Source of the DNA: Microbacterium oxydans
Lineage (GTDB): Bacteria; Actinomycetota; Actinomycetes; Actinomycetales; Microbacteriaceae
NCBI RefSeq assembly: GCF_000956525.1
Contig: NZ_JYIW01000026.1
Coordinates: 868,001 to 932,000, forward strand
Reading direction: 5' to 3'
Length of the DNA: 64,000 nucleotides
The notes below the pieces were generated by a model. It made no database searches. It was not told the origin of the DNA and saw only the letters and a list, made by a program, of their open reading frames with translations. This document shows, piece after piece, positions 55,583 to 64,000 of the stretch (position 1 is the stretch's first letter; each line of letters starts with the position of its first letter). A program made the translations under genes and the position numbers.

Positions 55583-56699
55583 ACCCTGTCCCCTGCACGA
55601 GCAGCATGTGCTCGGAGACCAGCAGATCGTAGACGAGCTTTCCGTCGTCTCGGATCTCGTGCACGTTCGGGTCGAGCTTGGGGAACGCGTACAGCGCACC
55701 CTGCGGCTTGACGCATGAGACGCCCGGAATGCTCTCCAGGCCCTCCCATGCGACATCCCTCTGCTCGTGCAGCCGGCCGGTCGGCGCGATCAGCGCATCG
55801 ATGGACTGGACCCCCGAGAGCGCCGCCTGCACGGCGTGCTGCGATGGGACGTTGGGGCAGAGGCGCGTCGACGCCAGCAGCGTGATGCCCTCGATGAAAC
55901 CCTTGGCGTGCGCCTGCGGCCCGGTGATCACGAGCCACCCCGACCGGTAGCCGGCGACGCGGTACGTCTTGGACAGCCCGTTGAACGTGAGGCAGAGCAG
56001 ATCCGGAGCGAGTGTGGCGGTCGGGATGTGCACCGCGTCATCGAAGAGGATGCGGTCGTAGATCTCGTCGGAGAGCAGGAGCAGCTCGTGCTCGCGCGCG
56101 ATCTGCACCAGGCCTTCGAGGATCTCCCGCGAGTACACGACGCCGGTGGGGTTGTTCGGGTTGATGATCACAAGCGCCTTGGTGCGCGGTGTGATCTTCG
56201 ACCGGATGTCCTCGAGGTCGGGCTGCCAGTCCTGCTCCTCGTCGCAGAGGTAGTGCACCGGCGTGCCGCCGGCCAGGCTCGTCATCGCGGTCCAGAGCGG
56301 ATAGTCGGGTGCGGGGATGAGCACCTCGTCGCCCTCGTCGAGCAGCGCCTGCATCGTCATGGTGATGAGCTCTGAGACCCCGTTGCCGAGATACACGTCG
56401 TCAGGACCGAAACGCGGGAAGTCCTCGATCTCCTCGTAGCGACTGACCACGGCGCGCCGCGCCGAGATGATGCCCTTGCTATCGCTGTAGCCGTGCGCAT
56501 TCGGCAGCGCCGCGAGCATATCGTGCACGATCTGGTGCGGGGCGTCGAACCCGAAGATCGCAGGATTCCCCGTGTTGAGCTTGAGGATCTTGTGACCCTC
56601 TGCCTCGAGCCGCGCCGCCTCGACGAGCGCGTTTCCGCGGATCTCGTACAGGACGTTCTTGAGCTTCGACGACTGGTCGAAGTGGCGCGATGGTGTCAT
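55473..56699 (-). CDS. Pyridoxal-phosphate aminotransferase (AlaT/AspC class I)
   Basis: 408 aa. GNPAIFGFDAPHQI, NPNNPTGVVYS, the PLP-lysine segment NGLSKTYRVAGYRSGW and the terminal FRL-like HLRLVTLPE are those of AlaT-type alanine aminotransferases. Interconverts pyruvate and alanine most probably. ATG with TAGGCT exactly six bases upstream. Its end overlaps the convergent CpaE-like gene by 110 bp. Confidence 0.92.
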   Translation of the reverse strand: MTPSRHFDQSSKLKNVLYEIRGNALVEAARLEAEGHKILKLNTGNPAIFGFDAPHQIVHDMLAALPNAHGYSDSKGIISARRAVVSRYEEIEDFPRFGPDDVYLGNGVSELITMTMQALLDEGDEVLIPAPDYPLWTAMTSLAGGTPVHYLCDEEQDWQPDLEDIRSKITPRTKALVIINPNNPTGVVYSREILEGLVQIAREHELLLLSDEIYDRILFDDAVHIPTATLAPDLLCLTFNGLSKTYRVAGYRSGWLVITGPQAHAKGFIEGITLLASTRLCPNVPSQHAVQAALSGVQSIDALIAPTGRLHEQRDVAWEGLESIPGVSCVKPQGALYAFPKLDPNVHEIRDDGKLVYDLLVSEHMLLVQGTGFNWPTPDHLRLVTLPETRVLSEAVERLGNFLASYRQ

Positions 56700-56718
56700 C
56701 GGCCAAGCCTACAGGGAC

Positions 56719-56756
56719 GAGAAGAGGGCCAATCCACCAGGACTGGCCCTCTTCTC
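56719..56756 (-). terminator. Terminator of secA
   Basis: GAGAAGAGGGCCA / TGGCCCTCTTCTC, 13-bp perfect stem, 12-nt loop, 24 bp past the secA stop and just upstream of the aminotransferase promoter. Confidence 0.85.
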
Positions 56757-56779
56757 GGTCACGGTCGATCGACGCGTGG

Positions 56780-59587
<2,808 letters not shown>

Positions 59588-59750
59588 GGATGTCATCTCC
59601 CTGTTGGTGGATCAAGAGCCTGCGCCGGTGCGGCGTTCGCCAGGCATACTTTGTCATGTTACCGGCCCGTGACCTGCACGTCGCCTGCGAGCACTCACAG
59701 CGATTCGCGTCGCGACACTCGCAGACAGCGGATGCCGAGCGATGTTGTCG

Positions 59751-59771
59751 GGTATCCATATACTCGGTATC
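59751..59771. promoter_or_regulatory. GGTATC direct repeat around the padR promoter
   Basis: GGTATC at 59751-59756 and 59766-59771 (15 bp apart) flank a TATACT -10 candidate (59759-59764), 27 bp before the padR ATG. Position suits autoregulation by PadR. The rest of the 210 bp between secA and padR shows nothing else definite. Confidence 0.5.
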
Positions 59772-59797
59772 GCTTTCCCTGCACGAACGGAGTCCAT

Positions 59798-60394
59798 ATG
59801 TCGGTGCGCCAGAGCCTGCTCGCGATCCTCGATCAGGGGCCGTGCTACGGCTATCAACTGCGGCACGAGTTCGATCGACGCACCGGGTCGACCTGGCCGC
59901 TCAACGTGGGACAGATCTACAACACCCTCGAGCGACTCGAGCGCGACGGATTGGTGGCCAGAGGCGGCGCCGACGAACACGGGCACGTGTACTGGCACAT
60001 CACCGCCGCGGGCTCTGCCGAGGTCGCCGACTGGCTCTCCTCCCCCGTCGTCCGGAGCGTGGCGACCAGGGATGAGCTCGCCGTCAAGATCGCCGTCGCC
60101 GCCACGCTCCCCGGCGTCGACGTCACCGAGGTCATCGCAACCCAGCGCGCGATCTCGGCGCACCGGAGTGCGGCGCTCCAAGAGGCGACCTTCGCCGGCG
60201 CCGACCACGATGCGCCGGAAGCCCTCGCCTGGTCGCTGATCGTCGACTCGATGCGCTTTGCCGCCGAAGCAGAGGAGCGCTGGCTCGATCACGTCGAACA
60301 GCGCCTCGCGGCGCATCCCCGCCACGCGCTGGCGCTCGAGCTCGCGACCGAGCGTCCGAAGCGGGGCCGCCCGGCGAAGGATACGGCGGCATGA
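59798..60394 (+). CDS. PadR-family transcriptional regulator
   Basis: 198 aa. N-terminal winged helix (RQSLLAILDQGPCYGYQLRHEFDRRTG, VGQIYNTLERLERDGLV, YWHIT) and the C-terminal PadR helices (about 90-175). PadR proteins usually repress an adjacent membrane or efflux gene; here the only co-directional neighbour is the coiled-coil protein at 60472. Basic tail RPKRGRPAKD. Start is the ATG just before MSVRQSLL; ribosome site CGGAG. Confidence 0.9.
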   Translation: MSVRQSLLAILDQGPCYGYQLRHEFDRRTGSTWPLNVGQIYNTLERLERDGLVARGGADEHGHVYWHITAAGSAEVADWLSSPVVRSVATRDELAVKIAVAATLPGVDVTEVIATQRAISAHRSAALQEATFAGADHDAPEALAWSLIVDSMRFAAEAEERWLDHVEQRLAAHPRHALALELATERPKRGRPAKDTAA

Positions 60395-60471
60395 ACAGGT
60401 GTCCACAGCACGGCGTTCGCCTGGAGCGGATGCGCAGCCAACCCATCGCCCGCGGAAAGTAGGATCAGCAC

Positions 60472-61797
60472 ATGGCAGGTTTCTGGGGTAAACGCAAACG
60501 CGATCAGGAAGCTCTCGCCGCTCAGGACGCCGACCTCGCGCGACGCGCGGAACAGGCGCTCGTCGCGGCCGATGAGCGCATCCGCACCACCTCGGACGAA
60601 CTCTCGTTCGCCGAGGCCGAGCTCGGCGAATCGCTCACCGGCGACCTGCGAAAGGCGCTTGCTGCGGTGCGGACGCACCTTCGCGAGGCTTTCCAGATGC
60701 ATCAGCTCAACCATGATGAGATCCCGGACACCCCGGAGGAGCTGCGCACCCGCAATGCGCGCATCATCCAGCTGTGCGACTGGGCCCAGGATCTGCTCGA
60801 TGAGAAGACCGACGTGCTCGCGGCGTCCATCGCCAAGGTCCGCAGGGCGCCGGAGATCATCGCCCAGGTGCGAGCCGAGGCACAGGCACTGAGCGAGCGG
60901 ATCCCGCAGACCAAGGCGACGATCGAGCGACTGTCCAGCCGCTACGCCGACTCGGCGATGGCCCAGATCACCGCCAGCGCCTCCGAGGCAGAGCAGCTCA
61001 TCGCGTTCGCCACGCATGGCGCTTCGGTCTCCGAACGTCGACGTGCCGCGAAGCAGAACGAAGAGGCGAACGTCGCGCTCGAGACGGCGACCGAGGCGAC
61101 CCGACGCGCGGGAGCCCTGCTCGACGCGGTCGAGGACTTCGAGATCGAGGCGCTGCGCGCCGAGTCGACACTGGCCGAGGTCGTCGCCGATTCGCGAGGC
61201 GATCTGATCGCCGCGCGCACTGCTCCGCGCGTTCCCGCTGTCACCACGGCCGAGGCAGCCCTGCAGGCCGCCCTCAGCTCGCTGACGCCCTCCGGCACCC
61301 CGAACGACCCGTTCGCCGAACTCTCCCGTCTACGGGAGGCGAACGGTGCTCTCGACGATGCGATCGCGACAGCGAGGCACCGCATCGAGAACCCCCTCCC
61401 CTCGGTGGCACAGGTGCAGCACTCGATCGACGACGCCGACCGTCAGCTGGGCGTCGCGCGTGGCCTGATCGCCGGGCATCGTGGATGGATCGGCGCGGAT
61501 GCTCGAACTCGCCTCGCCGAAGCGGAGCGACTGCGCATCGATCTCACTGAGATGCTCCCGGCCGAGGAGACGCGCGAAGCTGCGCTCATCGCCGCGCGCC
61601 GCGTCGCGCACCTCGCCTCGGAGGCTCTGCAGCTCGCGCAACGCGACATCGACTCTTCGCGCCCGCCTCAGGACGACGGCTGGGGCGGCGGCGGCTGGGG
61701 TGGCGGGGGCGGACGCCGTGGTGGCGGCGGCGACATCGCCTCCGGTCTCCTCGGCGGCCTCGTGATCGGCAGCCTTCTGGATGGCATCTTCGACTGA
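60472..61797 (+). CDS. Coiled-coil protein with Gly/Trp-rich tail, paralog of the TPM protein at 11806
   Basis: 441 aa, no signal peptide, no TPM domain and no clear membrane helix. Almost wholly helical to about 395, then a tail of GWGGGGW and GGGGDIASGLLGG. Matches the cytoplasmic part of the 11806 protein: IIQLCDWAQDLLDEKTD versus IIQLADEIDDVLDENTE, RGWIGADARTRLAEAE versus RGTVGSTARTRLSQAE, and similar glycine tails. ATG with TAGGAT exactly six bases upstream. Probably a soluble partner or competitor of the membrane form; function unknown. Confidence 0.8.
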   Translation: MAGFWGKRKRDQEALAAQDADLARRAEQALVAADERIRTTSDELSFAEAELGESLTGDLRKALAAVRTHLREAFQMHQLNHDEIPDTPEELRTRNARIIQLCDWAQDLLDEKTDVLAASIAKVRRAPEIIAQVRAEAQALSERIPQTKATIERLSSRYADSAMAQITASASEAEQLIAFATHGASVSERRRAAKQNEEANVALETATEATRRAGALLDAVEDFEIEALRAESTLAEVVADSRGDLIAARTAPRVPAVTTAEAALQAALSSLTPSGTPNDPFAELSRLREANGALDDAIATARHRIENPLPSVAQVQHSIDDADRQLGVARGLIAGHRGWIGADARTRLAEAERLRIDLTEMLPAEETREAALIAARRVAHLASEALQLAQRDIDSSRPPQDDGWGGGGWGGGGGRRGGGGDIASGLLGGLVIGSLLDGIFD

Positions 61798-61831
61798 GAG
61801 CCGCTGGTCCGACCGCTCGACCGGCGGACGC

Positions 61832-61869
61832 ACAGAACGGCCCGCTCCTTCCGGAGCGGGCCGTTCTGT
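61832..61869. terminator. Bidirectional terminator
   Basis: ACAGAACGGCCCGCTCC, loop TTCC, GGAGCGGGCCGTTCTGT: perfect 17-bp stem between the convergent coiled-coil gene and hpf, followed by CTGTCTG. Confidence 0.9.
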
Positions 61870-61876
61870 CTGTCTG

Positions 61877-62533
61877 CTACGAGGCGAGCGCCTGGTCGGG
61901 CGGCGCCTGCGTGCTGAGGGCGATCACGCCGTAGTCCCAGCCCTTACGCCGGTACACCACGCTCGGATGATCCGTGCTCGCATCGACGAACAGGAAGAAG
62001 TCGTGCCCGACGAGCTCCATGCGGTCGACGGCCTCCTCGACGGTCATCCACTCCGGATCGAAGCTCTTGGTGCGGATGACGACGGGCGAGTACACCTCTT
62101 CCTCGTCGTTCTGGATCGGAACGGCTCCGGTTGCGACGGCGTGCAGGATGTCGGCGGATGCCGGCTGCAGGTCGATTCCCTCGAGGGCGCCGCTGCCCTT
62201 CTCGAAATGCGCACCGCGGGGGTGCTGCCGGCCGTCGACCCGCTTCTCCTTCGCTCGGCGCAGCTGCTCCGCCATCTTGTCGACTGCGAGGTCGAGCGCG
62301 ACGAACTTGTCGCCGTCCGTTGCTTCCGCTCGCACCACCGGGCCCTTGCTCACCAACGTGAGTTCGACGGTCTCATCCGGCACATGACCGTTTCGATATG
62401 CGCGATGCGTGACCTTCACGTCCAGACGTTGCGCCTTCGCGGCGAACGTCTGCACTCGGGCGATCTTCTCCTCGACAACGGTACGGAAGCGATCGGTGAT
62501 ACCCACTCCGACGCCAACGATGCTTGTTTCCAT
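61877..62533 (-). CDS. hpf: Ribosome hibernation-promoting factor, long form
   Basis: 218 aa. N-terminal S30AE domain (about 1-105; METSIVGVGVGITDRF, KFVALDLAVDKMAEQL) plus the C-terminal dimerisation domain (about 160-218; VVIRTKSFDPEWMTVEEAVDRMEL, FLFVDASTDHPSVVYRRKG) that lets long HPF join two 70S ribosomes into a 100S dimer. AAGGAGG five bases before the ATG: the best ribosome site in the region. Confidence 0.95.
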   Translation of the reverse strand: METSIVGVGVGITDRFRTVVEEKIARVQTFAAKAQRLDVKVTHRAYRNGHVPDETVELTLVSKGPVVRAEATDGDKFVALDLAVDKMAEQLRRAKEKRVDGRQHPRGAHFEKGSGALEGIDLQPASADILHAVATGAVPIQNDEEEVYSPVVIRTKSFDPEWMTVEEAVDRMELVGHDFFLFVDASTDHPSVVYRRKGWDYGVIALSTQAPPDQALAS

Positions 62534-62620
62534 TGCTGCCTCCTTGTCCCGGTCCTCCCGGCCAAGGGCGGACCGTGGTCGCCTTGTGGTCCCCAACCGT
62601 AGTCCGCATGCCGATGGAAG

Positions 62621-63328
62621 TCACGGGTCATTTCCTCCGTGTCGCCGATGAGTCGACGATGAGTGTCCGGTGAGTCCGCGGCGAGACGGCGTGGCTGCGA
62701 GCGCGACCGCCGAGATCACCCTGTAACCGGCCGCACTGAGGGCCCTCGTCGCTTCGTCCAGGGTTGCGCCGGTGGTGACGACGTCGTCCACGAGCACGAC
62801 GCGCTCCCCCGCCCCTGAGCGACGGGCGCGCATCGCACCGTGCACGTTCTGCGCACGCTCCACGACGCCGAGTCCGCGCTGGTCCTCCCGACTCCGGACG
62901 ATGCGCAGCAGCTGCGCCGTCCGAGCGCCCGCTCGACGGATCAGCAGGTCGGGCACGCGATAACCGCGTCGCCGAAAGGCCGAGCGCGTCGTCGGCACCG
63001 GGACCACGAGGACCTCGCCGGCCCCGCGCGCGGCGTCGATCGCGGGCACCAGCACCGCGGCGAGCGCGTCGCCCAGGGGACGCGCCAGAAGCGTCTCACC
63101 GTCGCCCTTGAGACGCCGGATGCAGCGGGCGGCGACGCCCTCGAACGACAACGCAGCACGAACGTCCAGACCGCTCGGCGTGCGCCCGTCGACGAGCGCA
63201 GGTACGAGTGACGAGCGGCATCCGGCGCAGAGGAGCACTCCCGGGAGGTCGCATCCTGCGCAGCTGGCTCCGAGAAGGAACCCGCCGAGCTCGGCGAGGA
63301 GGTCATGTGAACGCTGCGTCCAGGTCAT
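62621..63328 (-). CDS. ComF family phosphoribosyltransferase-like protein
   Basis: 235 aa. N-terminal zinc-type CAGCDLPGVLLCAGC (two CxxC), and a type I PRTase domain with VPVPTTRSAFRRRGY and PRPP loop VVLVDDVVTTGAT. Homologues function in DNA uptake or its later handling; here it may simply be a conserved core gene. ATG at 63328 gives the family N-terminus. Confidence 0.88.
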   Translation of the reverse strand: MTWTQRSHDLLAELGGFLLGASCAGCDLPGVLLCAGCRSSLVPALVDGRTPSGLDVRAALSFEGVAARCIRRLKGDGETLLARPLGDALAAVLVPAIDAARGAGEVLVVPVPTTRSAFRRRGYRVPDLLIRRAGARTAQLLRIVRSREDQRGLGVVERAQNVHGAMRARRSGAGERVVLVDDVVTTGATLDEATRALSAAGYRVISAVALAATPSRRGLTGHSSSTHRRHGGNDP

Positions 63329-63428
63329 CCGAACATCCTCGTTCTGCGCAGCAGGACCGAGGGTGACGATCAACCCACCACCGCCGAGATCGCGGAGTCG
63401 CCGCCGGGCGTGCAGGGAGAGTGCGGGG

Positions 63429-64000
63429 TCACTCTCCCGAGCGGGTCGCGAGCACCTGCACGCCGGTGGCGACCTCGCGCCAGGCGGAACCGGCGTGCGC
63501 GTACAGGGTCCCTGTCGCATCCAGCGCACGGATGCCGGACTCCGTGCGCGCACCGGCGAGCGAGACCGTGCCCGTGGGTGGCACCTCGACGACACCGGGC
63601 CCCCCGACGAGCTGGGTGAGCAGGACAGGACTCGGCGCATCGACGAGCACGCCCAGGCGTTCGGGCCCGAGCCACACCAGCCCTCGCGCATCCCCGTCCA
63701 CCAGGGTGACCTGTTTCGCCTCTCCCAGCTGCACCGGGACACCTGCCTCGTCGCGCACGATCGCCGCCACGACCACCCAATGCTGGCCGCCCAGCGTGAT
63801 CACGGCAGCGACCCTCGCACCGTCGACGGATACCCGCAGCGCTGAGATGGCGGATGCGTTCGGCCACGCCTTCGCGATCGCGTGCTCCGCCACATTCGTG
63901 CTCCACGCCGTGAGTGCCGCCGGCTCGCCGGCCGGGACGGTCCAGGTGTAGCCGTACGGATCGAGCGATGGCTCGATCAGCCCGGGCCGCTGGTCGAGCA
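63429..64000 (-). CDS. lpqB: LpqB-family lipoprotein, C-terminal part (5' end outside window)
   Basis: Only the last 190 codons are present, starting beyond 64000. Strand-rich repeats as of a beta-propeller: SLDPYGYTWTVPAG, ISALRVSVDGARVAAVI, GLVWLGPERLGVL, ESGIRALDATGTLYA. Order lpqB-comF-hpf-secA is that of other actinobacteria, where LpqB works with the MtrB sensor kinase encoded just upstream (outside the window). Confidence 0.85.
   Translation of the reverse strand, partial: LDQRPGLIEPSLDPYGYTWTVPAGEPAALTAWSTNVAEHAIAKAWPNASAISALRVSVDGARVAAVITLGGQHWVVVAAIVRDEAGVPVQLGEAKQVTLVDGDARGLVWLGPERLGVLVDAPSPVLLTQLVGGPGVVEVPPTGTVSLAGARTESGIRALDATGTLYAHAGSAWREVATGVQVLATRSGE

Overview
The window is a stretch of high-GC actinobacterial chromosome. 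Gene content fits Microbacteriaceae, most likely Microbacterium or a close relative (inference from protein character and layout, not from a search). Pointers are the fused E1/E2 2-oxoglutarate decarboxylase, a WhiB1-type regulator, a SigR/RsrA redox pair, a PdtaS-type sensor kinase, DUF3097, GuaB1, many GTG starts, and many genes whose -10 hexamer lies 6-7 nt before the start codon (leaderless mRNAs). It is core chromosome: no rRNA, tRNA, insertion sequence, prophage or CRISPR array was seen.

Layout. 1-4.8 kb: drug-efflux MFS (cut by the window edge) and the treS-mak trehalose/maltose-1-phosphate pair. 4.9-6.9 kb: organic peroxide unit ohrR-ohr-oxidoreductase with a palindromic operator. 7.1-11.7 kb: RidA-like protein, a DinB2-type polymerase with an unusual steric-gate residue, two membrane proteins, trmB, DUF3097. 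11.8-16 kb: envelope-stress-like pair (TPM-domain membrane protein, PspA), then an arginase-family/HEXXH pair. 16-18.9 kb: an iron-box-controlled SIP-domain protein, tyrosine phosphatase, AhpD-like protein, hydrolase. 18.9-23.9 kb: a complete dipeptide/oligopeptide-type ABC importer in one operon. 23.9-26 kb: SDR-ung-GNAT. 26-30 kb: metY, a membrane EEP protein, metX. 30-36.6 kb: Nudix, MFS, AraC, DUF2000, thiamine-binding-like protein, GT-C enzyme, nnrD, Old Yellow Enzyme. 36.6-40.6 kb: two CNNM/CBS proteins and guaB1. 40.8-44.5 kb: kgd.

44.5-64 kb holds Eis-like acetyltransferase, rsrA-sigR, aroA-rsgA-bcp, whiB1, pdtaS, an Rv3235-like protein, pilus-type CpaB/CpaE-like genes, aminotransferase, secA, hpf, comF and lpqB. 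This is the same gene set as the Mycobacterium tuberculosis whiB1-sigH-aroA-secA1-lpqB region, with local additions: the CpaB/CpaE-like pair, and PadR plus a TPM-less paralog of the 11.8 kb coiled-coil protein.

Most interesting points: the DinB2-like polymerase with Ile where a steric-gate aromatic is usual; the two coiled-coil paralogs, one beside pspA and one inserted between secA and hpf; an iron box in front of a stand-alone SIP domain; a textbook SigR promoter lying over the aroA start; and about 18 genes with a TANNNT hexamer exactly 6-7 nt before the start codon.
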